NCBI GenBank assembly: GCA_018061065.1
Contig: JAGOUV010000005.1
Span: forward strand, 43,122 to 82,769
From: Candidatus Altimarinota bacterium
Lineage (GTDB): Bacteria > Patescibacteriota > Gracilibacteria > UBA1369 > UM-FILTER-53-11
DNA: 39,648 bases
Direction of reading: 5' to 3'
This document shows, one piece after another, positions 26,347 through 33,657 of this stretch. The notes under the pieces were generated by a model that was given only the letters and a program-made list of their open reading frames with translations, did not search any database and was not told where the DNA came from. Both the position numbers and the translations under genes were made by a program. Position 1 is the first letter of the stretch. Each line of letters opens with the position of its first letter.

Positions 26347-26670
26347 TTAGGGTTTTCTTTTTTTGGTTTTTTGTACGTCTTTTGCGCAGGCCTTCAGCAG
26401 CTCGCGCAATTTTTTGCGATCTTCAATATATCGCTCGTCTATAACATAAGATGGCTTTGCAGTGGGATAGGGCGGCCCCATCTCGGCATCGTTTCCCAAG
26501 ATTTTCTTAGTGCCCTCAGTTATTTTTACAAACAGCGTATCATCGCAAATCAAAGCCACAATAACGTCATCATAATACAGGCCATATTCACCAAACATCG
26601 CCCGCGCCCGGGCTTTTGGATCGTCGATTTGGTCGAGAATATAGGCGACGAATTCTTTCGTGGTCGACAT
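26347..26670 (-). CDS. TfoX N-terminal domain family protein
   Basis: 107 residues containing the TfoX-N fold: YILDQIDDPKARARAMFGEYGLYYDD, VALICDDTLFVKIT and a C-terminal PPYPTAKPSYVIDERYIEDR. Proteobacterial TfoX activates competence; this one has only the N-terminal domain, as in many bacteria where function is unknown. Basic tail (KKRKP). First gene of the TfoX-N/GNAT/DUF1697/BASS set, just downstream of a tRNA-Ser gene on the same strand. Confidence 0.85.
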   Translation of the reverse strand: MSTTKEFVAYILDQIDDPKARARAMFGEYGLYYDDVIVALICDDTLFVKITEGTKKILGNDAEMGPPYPTAKPSYVIDERYIEDRKKLRELLKACAKDVQKTKKRKP

Positions 26671-26689
26671 GTGAATGCTTAGTTACTAA

Positions 26690-26779
26690 TGGCGGAGAGG
26701 GAGGGGTTCGAACCCTCGATACCCTTGCGGGTATACCGCTTTTCGAGAGCGGCGCGTTCAACCACTCTGCCACCTCTCC
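26690..26779 (-). tRNA. tRNA-Ser (anticodon CGA)
   Basis: 90-base type II tRNA on the minus strand. Acceptor GGAGAGG pairs with CCTCTCC, the anticodon loop is CTCGAAA (anticodon CGA, codon UCG), a long variable arm (TACCCGCAAGGGTA) and GGTTCGAACCC T-arm are clear, and CCA is encoded. An extended -10 (TGTTAGAAT) lies upstream on the same strand. Confidence 0.95.
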
Positions 26780-26806
26780 ATTAACTAACGCGCACCTATT
26801 CTAACA

Positions 26807-26837
26807 GAAGTCTGCCGCCTACGCGGCGACAGACTTC
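26807..26837. repeat. Hairpin between tRNA-Ser and the bactofilin-like gene
   Basis: Arms GAAGTCTG and CAGACTTC enclose an inner CCGC/GCGG pair. There is no T-tract next to it on the minus strand, where the flanking genes lie. It may end transcription of the bactofilin-like gene imperfectly or separate it from the tRNA. Confidence 0.5.
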
Positions 26838-26866
26838 CTGAGCTGCTTTTTGCCTTATATGAGCCA

Positions 26867-28012
26867 CTATTTTCGCTGCATTACTATCTGCAAAGCTGCG
26901 CCGGTACCAGCCCAGACCGCCACAGCCGAGAGCGCCCAGCCCAATAGGGGAATAGCACAGATGATAACTACAATTGGCATACCTAATACTAATCCCCATG
27001 CTAAATGTGTTGTCTTGCCATGACGAAGTTTCAAAAGTATTTTTTGTCCTACGAGCATTGCAATATAAATGCGGCTCACAGCCACAGTGATACCGTAGAG
27101 CACCGCACCCACCAGCGCGAGTGGGATCCCCACAACAGTCATCATCAGAACAACAAATACGATAGGCGCAATAATCATTGATGCCGCACCCCAGAGAATA
27201 GATGATCCTGCATGTTTCTGAATCATCTCAAGCACCTCTGCCACTTTCTTTGGTCGTGCCCATATCATCGCCAATCCCAATACGATCAATGCAAAAATCG
27301 AATAGAGTTTCCATCCCGCCCACATTGCAATAAACATATTTCTCAAGCGTTTTCCCTCAGGTTCATCTCTTCCTTGAAGCGATGCGCGTTTTTCAATTCC
27401 ACCTTTCACTACACCATCGTCAATTTTTGCGTCGCGCTTACTTGCGTAGACTAATTTTCCTTTAATAAGAGCTGGTTTTGTTGCGGTAAAATCCTGAACT
27501 TCGGCTCGTACATCACGTTCAACTACGCCCTGAATAATAACACTCTGACCCGCCACGCTAAGATCTTTTTTAATGTTTCCCAATACTTCTAACCACTGAC
27601 CCGCAAAATGCACTTCTCCACGCACCACTGCTTTTTGTCCCAGTATAAATTTTTGTCCAAACATCATTACGTTGCGCTCCACACTTCCATTAATCGTCAA
27701 AAACTGCCCCGCACTGCGGACATTTCCATTTATATGACCGTCAATGGTAAGCGACTGACCTCCACAAATCACGTCACCATTTACGGTTCCAGTGATCGTC
27801 ACACTTGAGCCTGCACAAAAAACATCTCCGTTAATCACGCCATCCACACGCACATTTTGACCTGCAAAAAATCCTGTAGATTCAAGAGTTTCCGCAACGT
27901 TCACGAGTACATTTTCCTCGTTTCGTATGATATTTGCAGATGCACTTGCCGGCAGTAAAAATAGTACGGCTAAAGCGCTCACCACCATGAGTTGTTTTGT
28001 AAGATGTTTCAT
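26867..28012 (-). CDS. Bactofilin-like beta-helix protein with C-terminal membrane helices
   Basis: 381 residues from ATG 28012 (MKHLTKQLMVV). A signal peptide ends at ASASA (about 27). Residues 40-190 are a left-to-right series of short beta repeats of the polymer-forming cytoskeletal/DUF342-like type (GQNVRVDGVINGDVFCAGSS, and related copies with G-x-V-N-G-D-V). The last 170 residues hold four predicted membrane helices. The combination of an exported beta-helix and a polytopic tail is typical of a family annotated only as polymer-forming protein; function unknown. An upstream start at 28027 is less likely because TACTAT ends six bases before the 28012 ATG. Confidence 0.82.
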   Translation of the reverse strand: MKHLTKQLMVVSALAVLFLLPASASANIIRNEENVLVNVAETLESTGFFAGQNVRVDGVINGDVFCAGSSVTITGTVNGDVICGGQSLTIDGHINGNVRSAGQFLTINGSVERNVMMFGQKFILGQKAVVRGEVHFAGQWLEVLGNIKKDLSVAGQSVIIQGVVERDVRAEVQDFTATKPALIKGKLVYASKRDAKIDDGVVKGGIEKRASLQGRDEPEGKRLRNMFIAMWAGWKLYSIFALIVLGLAMIWARPKKVAEVLEMIQKHAGSSILWGAASMIIAPIVFVVLMMTVVGIPLALVGAVLYGITVAVSRIYIAMLVGQKILLKLRHGKTTHLAWGLVLGMPIVVIICAIPLLGWALSAVAVWAGTGAALQIVMQRK

Positions 28013-28018
28013 GTCGAT

Positions 28019-28024
28019 ATAGTA
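28019..28024 (-). promoter_or_regulatory. -10 box of the bactofilin-like gene, leaderless spacing
   Basis: TACTAT on the minus strand, then ATCGAC, then ATG at 28012. A GGAGG lies just ahead of the box, too far from 28012 to act as its ribosome binding site but 9 bases before the alternative start at 28027 is not possible either, since it falls inside the longer frame's first codons. Confidence 0.45.
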
Positions 28025-28030
28025 CACCTC

Positions 28031-28450
28031 CTACTTCATAAGCGGCAGTCCGACTTCTTCATTCATTGCACGCTCTATGGTGCCGTTATAAACCGTCAGC
28101 GCGATTTCGCATGAAGCCCCCACGATAAGCTGCTTTATATGCCCGCCAAACGTCTGCATTTCCTGATTTGAGAAGACTCCGTGAGCATGAATAACTGGCG
28201 CACCGTCCTTTAGGGCAATATTTCCCGTGATGCTGACTATTTCCAGATCTTCACTAAAGCTTCTGTCGATATAGGTCTTTTTTTGCAGCTCGTAGTATCC
28301 AAGAGTTAGTTTTTGAGTGGCTCCAATTGCAGTAAATGAGGCTGCGGTGATGGTATGTTCTTTTGCAAAAGCCACTACGCTCGTCATAAAATCCTCGCCG
28401 AGAGTGAGGCGCAGTACGTAGTGTTGGTTGTCGCGAAGAATGATGTTCAT
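28031..28450 (-). CDS. PPC domain protein (DUF296 family)
   Basis: 139 residues. The PPC/DUF296 fold is marked by LGEDFMTSVVAFAKEHTI, ITAASFTAIGA and IHAHGVFSNQEMQTFGGHIK, whose histidines match the conserved metal-binding-like triad (HAHG plus H). In plants the domain is joined to AT-hooks; bacterial copies stand alone as trimers with no settled function. A TAGAAT ends six bases before the ATG. Divergent from the CHAP-domain gene by 34 bases. Confidence 0.9.
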   Translation of the reverse strand: MNIILRDNQHYVLRLTLGEDFMTSVVAFAKEHTITAASFTAIGATQKLTLGYYELQKKTYIDRSFSEDLEIVSITGNIALKDGAPVIHAHGVFSNQEMQTFGGHIKQLIVGASCEIALTVYNGTIERAMNEEVGLPLMK

Positions 28451-28456
28451 GGCTCT

Positions 28457-28462
28457 ATTCTA
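28457..28462 (-). promoter_or_regulatory. -10 box of the PPC-domain gene, leaderless spacing
   Basis: TAGAAT on the minus strand, then AGAGCC, then ATG at 28450. It lies back to back with the -10 box of the divergent gene, only ten bases away. Confidence 0.55.
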
Positions 28463-28472
28463 CCAGATATGG

Positions 28473-28478
28473 TATAAT
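28473..28478 (+). promoter_or_regulatory. -10 box of the CHAP-domain gene, leaderless spacing
   Basis: TATAAT preceded by GG, then TACCCG, then ATG at 28485. It fixes the start at 28485 over an in-frame upstream start at 28428 that lies inside the divergent gene. Confidence 0.6.
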
Positions 28479-28484
28479 TACCCG

Positions 28485-29339
28485 ATGGCTGAAATTGTCA
28501 AAATAACGCCTCCCGAGGAGGGAAAAGAACCTTCAAAACCTTTGGAATCGGCTAAGCCTATACCTGGAGAAGTTCTTGCAAAACGAAAAGAATTTGAGCA
28601 ACTCGGTCGTAAACAACAAGCAGAAATTGTGAAGAATCTGATACGTCAGGTGGACGAAGAATCTAATGTTCCGCGAGATAAAGTAGCCGCTGCGTTAAAA
28701 GATGAAAATAAAGCTGATCGATTTGAAACGTTAGCCCGAACCATAGGCACCATGGCCAGTTTAATTGGAAATGTTGCTGATATTATGAGTCGCTTGTTTG
28801 GGGAGGTGGGTGATAATAATGAAGAAGATTACAAGCCAGAACAAATTGCGGCAGTAAAAAAAGAAATCTCAGAACGAAAATTCGACACTCCTAATCGCGA
28901 GAAAATAGTTAACATAGCTCAAAGTATGCTCGGTTCGCCGAATTTTAGGGGCGAAGAGGTGGATGGTGGAAATTTAGCTTGTGCGCAAGTAGTCAGTAGA
29001 ATTTTAAGACTGAGTGGCTGTATAAATAAAGAGCTTCTAGGTGTTACTGCTACGCGGGCTGAATTACGAAAACAGAATTGGACAGAACATCAGGGGCCTC
29101 CACGTCCAGGTGATGTGGTTATCTGGAATCGCACACAAAAAACTGAAAATGACGGCAATGTAAAGCTAGGCTATCCGCACATTGGAATCGTAGTTGGATC
29201 TAACACGGCGATTTCTAATAGTTCTGGTGCACGTATGCCACGCATGCATAATATGGGGTACAAAAAAGATAATGGATATTGGAATAGACGTGGTATCGAC
29301 ACCTTTATGAGCCCACCAGAACAGCAAGCAGTTTCCTAA
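28485..29339 (+). CDS. Putative CHAP-domain amidohydrolase with an uncharacterised N-terminal region
   Basis: 284 residues from ATG 28485 (MAEIVKITPPEEG). Residues 135-275 look like a CHAP (cysteine, histidine-dependent amidohydrolase/peptidase) domain: a nucleophile candidate Cys166 in GGNLACAQVVSRIL, RPGDVVIWNRT, and His232 in YPHIGIVVGSN, with polar residues after it. The first 130 residues are charged and partly coiled, with one hydrophobic stretch (about 86-103) and no signal peptide. CHAP domains cleave peptidoglycan stem peptides or glutathionyl compounds; secretion is not obvious here, so a lysin-like release or intracellular role is possible. Convergent with msrA, two bases apart. 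Confidence 0.72.
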   Translation: MAEIVKITPPEEGKEPSKPLESAKPIPGEVLAKRKEFEQLGRKQQAEIVKNLIRQVDEESNVPRDKVAAALKDENKADRFETLARTIGTMASLIGNVADIMSRLFGEVGDNNEEDYKPEQIAAVKKEISERKFDTPNREKIVNIAQSMLGSPNFRGEEVDGGNLACAQVVSRILRLSGCINKELLGVTATRAELRKQNWTEHQGPPRPGDVVIWNRTQKTENDGNVKLGYPHIGIVVGSNTAISNSSGARMPRMHNMGYKKDNGYWNRRGIDTFMSPPEQQAVS

Positions 29340-29341
29340 AT

Positions 29342-29812
29342 TCAAATGTGGCATGATGCCGCCCCGCGTTTGGCCAAATACTTTTGGTGATACTCTTCTG
29401 CTGACCAAAATGTTGGTGCGGTAACGATTTCAGTGACGATCGGATTCATGAAGCGTCCCGCTTTTTCCAGCTCTGCCTTTGACTCTTCGGCGATTTTTTT
29501 CTGTTCGGGTGAGTAGTAAAAAATCACTGAACGATACTGTGAGCCCACATCCGGCCCCTGTTGGTGGTACGTTGTTGGATTGTGAGACTTCCAAAAAATA
29601 TTTAGCAATTTTTCATAAGAAATTTCCTTGGGATCAAATTTGATTTGAAGAGCCTCGGCATGGCCGGTTGTACCACTGCAGACAGTTTCGTAGGTGGGAT
29701 TCTCGGTCTTGCCTCCCATATAGCCCACGGTGGTTTCTTTTACCCCCGCGAGTGTGCGGAATGTCTCTTCCACTCCCCAGAAACACCCTGCGGCAAATGC
29801 TGCGATTTCCAT
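29342..29812 (-). CDS. msrA: Peptide-methionine (S)-S-oxide reductase
   Basis: 156 residues. Repairs oxidised methionine in proteins by a thioredoxin-coupled reaction. The catalytic motif AAGCFWGVEETF places Cys10 at the active site; GYMGGKTENPTYETVCSGTTGHAE and YHQQGPDVGSQYRSVIFY complete the family pattern. The C-terminal GAASCHI carries a candidate resolving cysteine. The start ATG is six bases after TATACT. No MsrB domain is fused or adjacent. Confidence 0.96.
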   Translation of the reverse strand: MEIAAFAAGCFWGVEETFRTLAGVKETTVGYMGGKTENPTYETVCSGTTGHAEALQIKFDPKEISYEKLLNIFWKSHNPTTYHQQGPDVGSQYRSVIFYYSPEQKKIAEESKAELEKAGRFMNPIVTEIVTAPTFWSAEEYHQKYLAKRGAASCHI

Positions 29813-29818
29813 AGGCTA

Positions 29819-29824
29819 AGTATA
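29819..29824 (-). promoter_or_regulatory. -10 box of msrA, leaderless spacing
   Basis: TATACT on the minus strand, then TAGCCT, then ATG at 29812. Confidence 0.55.
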
Positions 29825-29876
29825 GCGGAATAGAAGCGTTGACGGAACATCAGACAGTTATATATATTGTCTCACT

Positions 29877-30656
29877 ATGGGAAATGAACTAAATGAAAAT
29901 GCCGAGGGTTATGTAGGGTACTCACTACGCTTGAATATTACCCGGGAAGGAGGAGTGAGTTTTGTGGATAACTCAGGTGCGGTATTTGAGGTGATCGATA
30001 GTGAATCGCTTCTTTTTATGGAAAAATCGTCAGGGCATTTTTTTGAAATGCATGCAGAAGATGCGGATGTATTTAGTACCTATCTCAATAAAGCTGCGCA
30101 GAATTCGAATGAACGAATGCGAAGCGTCAATGTGCGACTCCGTGAACTTTCTAATCAATCAGCCGAGCCTGCAGAAGAATCCCGTCCTTCATTTTTAAAT
30201 GTCGAAGCGCAAGGCCGTATAGTGCTGGATGTTCTGGATGGCAAAACAGATTGTTTCGATGTTCCAAACATAGTTATCGACGAGCATGATGCAGATCATT
30301 ATCATGTTGATGCACCAACCCGTCCGCGCATTGCTGAAGTAGTACAAACGGGAAGGGCCCATCACGCTGCCGGTGTGGAAGCTCGTGCTTCATTGCGTGG
30401 GGAAACGCATATCGTGAGATTGGAAGATCTAAAGGAAGTGGACGGCAGTGATCTAGTGGACGACAGTATTTTTGAGCCAATGGCTATTGGCGGTTTGTCT
30501 GCGCGACTACCGCTGGGTAAGAAAGTAGGAAGATATGCAATCCCCATGCTTTTAGCGGCGAGCGGTATTGCGGCGGTTGGATTAACGCGAAGATGTAATG
30601 AAGAAGCTCCCCGTCCCCCGCAGGAACTGAGACCGGTGCTTTTGCACGTTGAATAA
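29877..30656 (+). CDS. Hypothetical tail-anchored protein
   Basis: 259 residues with no recognised family. The first 220 residues are soluble and acidic (frequent Asp/Glu), with two beta-like stretches at the N-terminus (GYSLRLNITREGGVSFVD). A single hydrophobic segment near the end (IPMLLAASGIAAVGLT) followed by RRCNEEAPRPP suggests a C-terminal membrane anchor with the bulk on the cytoplasmic side, as no signal peptide is present. A TATTGT hexamer ends six bases before the ATG. The AHSA1 gene follows 27 bases downstream. Confidence 0.65.
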   Translation: MGNELNENAEGYVGYSLRLNITREGGVSFVDNSGAVFEVIDSESLLFMEKSSGHFFEMHAEDADVFSTYLNKAAQNSNERMRSVNVRLRELSNQSAEPAEESRPSFLNVEAQGRIVLDVLDGKTDCFDVPNIVIDEHDADHYHVDAPTRPRIAEVVQTGRAHHAAGVEARASLRGETHIVRLEDLKEVDGSDLVDDSIFEPMAIGGLSARLPLGKKVGRYAIPMLLAASGIAAVGLTRRCNEEAPRPPQELRPVLLHVE

Positions 30657-30671
30657 GCCTCGTATAGAGCG

Positions 30672-30677
30672 CATAAT
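30672..30677 (+). promoter_or_regulatory. -10 box of the AHSA1 gene at 30684, leaderless spacing
   Basis: CATAAT, then GAGGGT, then ATG at 30684. GAGGG here could also act as a weak Shine-Dalgarno from the upstream transcript, though the spacing is short. Confidence 0.4.
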
Positions 30678-30683
30678 GAGGGT

Positions 30684-31082
30684 ATGAAGACCGTCAGGCA
30701 GAGATACAGCATCAACGCTCCTGTAGAGAAGGTCTGGAGGGCATTGGTGAGTCCTAAGCTTATTGACCAGTGGGGTGGAGGTCCCGCAAAAATGAGTGCG
30801 CGTGTCGACGCAAAGTTTTCGCTGTGGGGTGGAGATATTTACGGAACAAATACTGAGGTGCAGCCGGAGGTAAAGTTGGTGCAGCAATGGTATGCCGGTA
30901 ACTGGGAAGAGCCCTCGATGGTTTGTTTTTCGTTGAGCGAAAAGGTTACTAAAAAAGGAAAAACAACCCTCGTTGTATTAGTTCACAAGAATATTCCCGA
31001 TGAAGAGGTGCAGGGGATTCGAGACGGCTGGAAAGAATATTACATGGAGCCGCTCAAGGCGTTTGTGGAGGATCAGGTGTAA
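30684..31082 (+). CDS. SRPBCC/AHSA1-domain protein
   Basis: 132 residues of the START-like AHSA1 fold: opening RYSINAPVEKVWRALVSPKLIDQWGGG, then GGDIYGTNTEV, VQQWYAGNWEEPS and a C-terminal GIRDGWKEYYMEPLKAF helix that closes the hydrophobic pocket. Members bind small lipophilic ligands or assist chaperones; role here unknown. A second, different AHSA1 protein is at 35236-35706. Followed by a strong intrinsic terminator. Confidence 0.9.
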   Translation: MKTVRQRYSINAPVEKVWRALVSPKLIDQWGGGPAKMSARVDAKFSLWGGDIYGTNTEVQPEVKLVQQWYAGNWEEPSMVCFSLSEKVTKKGKTTLVVLVHKNIPDEEVQGIRDGWKEYYMEPLKAFVEDQV

Positions 31083-31092
31083 AAATAACATC

Positions 31093-31131
31093 AAAAAGGG
31101 CTCTCTTACTAAGATAAGAGGGCTCTTTTTT
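31093..31131 (+). terminator. Intrinsic terminator after the AHSA1 gene
   Basis: A 16-pair stem with two G-U wobbles (left arm AAAAAGGGCTCTCTTA, right arm TAAGAGGGCTCTTTTT), six-base loop and a T-run. The A-run on the left means it could also work for the opposite strand. It separates the forward gene from the minus-strand tRNA-Ser. Confidence 0.85.
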
Positions 31132-31140
31132 AATTGCTTC

Positions 31141-31234
31141 TGGCGGAGAGGGGGAGATTCGAACTCCCGCGGGCACTTAACGTACCCCTAAGGGTTTAGC
31201 AAACCCTCCTCTTCAACCACTTGAGTACCTCTCC
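31141..31234 (-). tRNA. tRNA-Ser (anticodon GCU)
   Basis: 94-base type II tRNA on the minus strand. Acceptor GGAGAGG pairs with CCTCTCC, anticodon loop TTGCTAA gives GCU (codons AGC/AGU), the variable arm is long, the T-arm reads GAGTTCGAATCTC, and CCA is encoded. A TATAAA lies four bases upstream of the 5' end. Confidence 0.95.
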
Positions 31235-31478
31235 TTACTTTATAAGCTCGCCTTCGTTCGGTCGCGCTAATTGCGCGCTCCCTCACTCGGCTCGCGGCGC
31301 CACCGTGTGGCGCCCGGGGTTCTCGTGTGGCTTTCCCCTGCCTATTCCCGCACTCAGTTTCCTTGGTTGAAGCCTGCCCACTATACCTAAATACGTATTT
31401 TACGTCTACCTTGTTCTCATTCAATTGTAGTTGTATACTTCGCCTGCTATTTTAGCCTAGCATAAGCTTAAACAGTAA
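31235..31478. other. GC-rich noncoding island between divergent tRNA-Ser genes
   Basis: About 245 bases without a convincing gene. The part from 31246 to 31330 is much richer in G+C than its surroundings and full of short inverted repeats, including GGCGCCAC-CGT-GTGGCGCC (31296-31314). A 78-codon minus-strand reading frame runs through it but overlaps the tRNA. The half nearer the plus-strand tRNA is AT-rich and contains TATACT at 31433, a possible promoter. Confidence 0.5.
31296..31314. repeat. Perfect 8-bp hairpin in the GC-rich island
   Basis: GGCGCCAC and GTGGCGCC separated by CGT. No T-tract follows on either strand. Confidence 0.6.
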
Positions 31479-31568
31479 GGAGGGATGCGTGAGTGGTTGA
31501 AACGGATAGTCTTGAAAACTATTAGGCTCGCAAGAGTCTCGAGGGTTCGAATCCCTCTCCCTCCTCCA
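31479..31568 (+). tRNA. tRNA-Ser (anticodon UGA)
   Basis: 90-base type II tRNA on the plus strand. Acceptor GGAGGGA pairs with TCCCTCC, anticodon loop CTTGAAA gives UGA (codon UCA and wobble partners), long variable arm, T-arm GAGGGTTCGAATCCCTC, CCA encoded. The discriminator base reads T rather than the G usual for serine tRNAs. Confidence 0.95.
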
Positions 31569-31588
31569 GGAAATTGAATTGCAGAGTA

Positions 31589-32518
31589 TTAGCTCTGTAA
31601 CACTGAGATCCAGAACGGCAAGGTTACGACAGAAAGAATGATGCTGAGCACTATTGAACGAGTAATAAATGCTTTGTTCAAGTTATATTTGTCCGCTAAT
31701 GCAAAGGGAGTGATAGCCAACGGCATTGCAGCCTGAATTATTGAGCTGGGGAATTGAGGTAACGTGGCTCCTGAAAATAATGCACCAAAATAAAAAATAG
31801 CTGGCAATATGAGAAGTTTTAATAGTGAAAATAATAATACGGGAAACCATTCCGATAGTTTTCCAAACGTCGATTTTCCAATAAATAGACCTATGACGAT
31901 AAGCACTGTAGGTGTTACTGATGCGGTAATCATGTCCAGTGACTTCAGGAGGATTGAGGGAAGGGGAATGCGGAAACTGCCCACGATGATTCCCAAAATA
32001 ACGGAAATCAAAAGGGGATTGGTGAACAGGTTTTTTAAAATATTTATCACTACATCTTTTTTATTTTTTTCGATTGAGTAATCCAAATAGCCAATTTCAA
32101 CGGTGAAGATCCAGAATAAATAAATCGCTACGATTAACGTGGCGGTAGGAAGAATTTGTTCCCCGGAGGTTTGTACTAGTATCGGAATACCCAGATAAGC
32201 GATGTTTCCAAAGACAAAGCAAATGGAGAGTGTTCGGAACATTTGCTTATTGAGCCGCAGGATTTTTCCTAGTACAAAAGCCAATAATAGACTTGCCAGT
32301 ATAAATAGTGAGTTCGAGATGATGAGGCTCGCTTCTGTGGAAAACGAAAAAGGCACTTTAGAAAGTGCAGAGAAAATCAATACGGGAAGACCAATTTTTA
32401 ATGAGAATTCATTTAAAACGGTAGACCAGTTGTCTCCCATATTTTTGAACTTCTGCAGTAATGCACTCGCAAAAATTATGAGAAATAGCGGAGCGATGAC
32501 GGTTAATATTTGTATCAT
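31589..32518 (-). CDS. AEC family transporter (auxin efflux carrier fold)
   Basis: 309 residues from the ATG at 32518 (MIQILTVIAPLFLIIFAS), with about ten membrane helices in two inverted repeats. FSLKIGLPVLIFSAL near the start and IIQAAMPLAITPFALADKYN near the end are the paired helix-break motifs of the AEC/PIN fold. Bacterial members carry malonate, malate or other organic anions; substrate unknown here. A longer in-frame start at 32575 overlaps the upstream gene and is not preferred. It follows the 121-residue membrane protein gene by two bases. Confidence 0.87.
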   Translation of the reverse strand: MIQILTVIAPLFLIIFASALLQKFKNMGDNWSTVLNEFSLKIGLPVLIFSALSKVPFSFSTEASLIISNSLFILASLLLAFVLGKILRLNKQMFRTLSICFVFGNIAYLGIPILVQTSGEQILPTATLIVAIYLFWIFTVEIGYLDYSIEKNKKDVVINILKNLFTNPLLISVILGIIVGSFRIPLPSILLKSLDMITASVTPTVLIVIGLFIGKSTFGKLSEWFPVLLFSLLKLLILPAIFYFGALFSGATLPQFPSSIIQAAMPLAITPFALADKYNLNKAFITRSIVLSIILSVVTLPFWISVLQS

Positions 32519-32520
32519 AT

Positions 32521-32886
32521 TTATAAACCTATCCAAAAGTAAAATGCGCCTATGAGAAATATAATGAAGCCCCAAAATATCTGTGCGTTTTTAAACATCT
32601 GTGCTTTTTTGTGAACACGCTCAGGGAATCCAATTTTTTCAATTCCTTTAAGCAGGGTAATCCATCCCAAGATAGTGATAGCAACTCGCCAGTCAGCAAC
32701 CCAAACATTATGAGCAACAACCGTCGCCAAACCCAACAAAAAGGTAATATAACCGGTAGATACGGTAACGGCTTTATCTTCCGTATATCCGATAACTCTA
32801 CCTAGGAACCGTGCACCAACAGACAGCGCGCCTAGAATCATAAAAAGACTTCCCCAGAATTTTGCTAAAAATATTGTAATTTCCAT
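32521..32886 (-). CDS. Small four-helix membrane protein, unknown function
   Basis: 121 residues with four predicted membrane helices (about 4-27, 41-60, 66-84, 100-120). Helices 1 and 4 are linked by a short basic loop (PERVHKKAQMFKN). No family recognised with confidence. GGAG four bases before the ATG is a likely Shine-Dalgarno. It is preceded by the promoter/operator block shared with the gene at 34173 and is directly coupled to the AEC transporter downstream. Confidence 0.75.
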   Translation of the reverse strand: MEITIFLAKFWGSLFMILGALSVGARFLGRVIGYTEDKAVTVSTGYITFLLGLATVVAHNVWVADWRVAITILGWITLLKGIEKIGFPERVHKKAQMFKNAQIFWGFIIFLIGAFYFWIGL

Positions 32887-32898
32887 GCTCCAGCTTTA

Positions 32899-32939
32899 AG
32901 AATTACGTTAATTCTAAGCGTGAATAAACATAAGCGCAA
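32899..32939 (-). promoter_or_regulatory. Promoter with overlapping inverted repeat, copy 1
   Basis: On the minus strand TTGCGC, a 17-base spacer and TAGAAT. The inverted repeat AGAATTA-ACG-TAATTCT (32899-32915) overlaps the -10, a typical repressor position. The same arrangement recurs before 34173. Confidence 0.5.
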
Positions 32940-32953
32940 TGGCGGATGCTGCC

Positions 32954-33448
32954 TTAAAGTACCCAGCCTAGAAAATAGAAATTACTTCTAGAGCCCTGAG
33001 AAACATGAGCCTCAATTTTACTTTTTGTTAGTCCCTTTTTCTGATAGGTATTCCAGCAAGAGTTTTCTGTTATAAAACACAAAAGAGAAGTTTTCTTCTG
33101 GAAAATAATTTCGTAACTGTCGGGTGATACCGGGCTTACATCCAACTGTATATTTTTAGCTTCTTCATAAGTAATTTCCTTATTTTCTCCATTGTGAAAT
33201 AGATATAGCTTTAAATGTTTTCGCTCGGAGCCGCACTGTTTGGATTTTTTAATTAATTTTCCCTCAACAACTTGATAGGTATTATCATTACTAACACTAT
33301 AATTTCGGTTGCAGTAATCTTGATCAGCATATAGAAAACCGTATTGTGATGATGCCGTCTCGTTAGATTTAGATAGAGATAGAGTTGCGGTTATGGCAAC
33401 AACAAATAATCCAAGGACGAACCACACATATTTTTTTCTAACAGACAT
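32954..33448 (-). CDS. Hypothetical membrane-anchored exported protein
   Basis: 164 residues with one N-terminal membrane helix or uncleaved signal (YVWFVLGLFVVAITATLSL, about 7-25) and the rest predicted outside. Five to six cysteines lie in the exported part (DQDYC, SKQC, LLC, NSC), so disulfides are possible. No family recognised. A TATAAT ends eight bases before the ATG at 33448. It partly overlaps a possible 57-codon gene upstream. Confidence 0.65.
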   Translation of the reverse strand: MSVRKKYVWFVLGLFVVAITATLSLSKSNETASSQYGFLYADQDYCNRNYSVSNDNTYQVVEGKLIKKSKQCGSERKHLKLYLFHNGENKEITYEEAKNIQLDVSPVSPDSYEIIFQKKTSLLCFITENSCWNTYQKKGLTKSKIEAHVSQGSRSNFYFLGWVL

Positions 33449-33611
33449 ATATATGCATTATACCTGGTTTTATGGTGCGTGACGGCCGGGTGTGGGAGAT
33501 GTTGTCTGATGTGTTTTTTGACTCGATCACTTGCAGTAGGGTTTCGGCAGAGACATAGTACCCGTTTGGATTCTCGCCCGACGCAATAAAACTAGCTACT
33601 CGGTCTTTCAT
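33438..33611 (-). CDS. Possible small protein of 57 residues
   Basis: Reads MKDRVASFIASGENPNGYYV at its start and continues to a TAG at 33438, overlapping the next gene's start by 11 bases. The first 32 residues have a natural composition with a helix-like end (ETLLQVIESK); the tail after SDNIS looks less protein-like and crosses the next gene's promoter. It could be a real small gene, the N-terminal remnant of a broken one, or chance. No ribosome binding site is obvious. Confidence 0.3.
   Translation of the reverse strand: MKDRVASFIASGENPNGYYVSAETLLQVIESKNTSDNISHTRPSRTIKPGIMHIYVC
33457..33462 (-). promoter_or_regulatory. -10 box of the gene at 33448
   Basis: TATAAT on the minus strand, eight bases before the ATG at 33448, giving a leader of at most a few bases. 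Confidence 0.45.
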
Positions 33612-33657
33612 ATGAGTTGATTTGGGCGAGGCGCAGCCGAGCTGTATATTCGCTGTT

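Noticed and set aside
31188-31424. 78-codon minus-strand frame between the tRNA-Ser genes
   Set aside because: It overlaps the tRNA-Ser(GCU) gene and translates GC-rich inverted repeats into Arg/Glu-rich sequence with no protein character.
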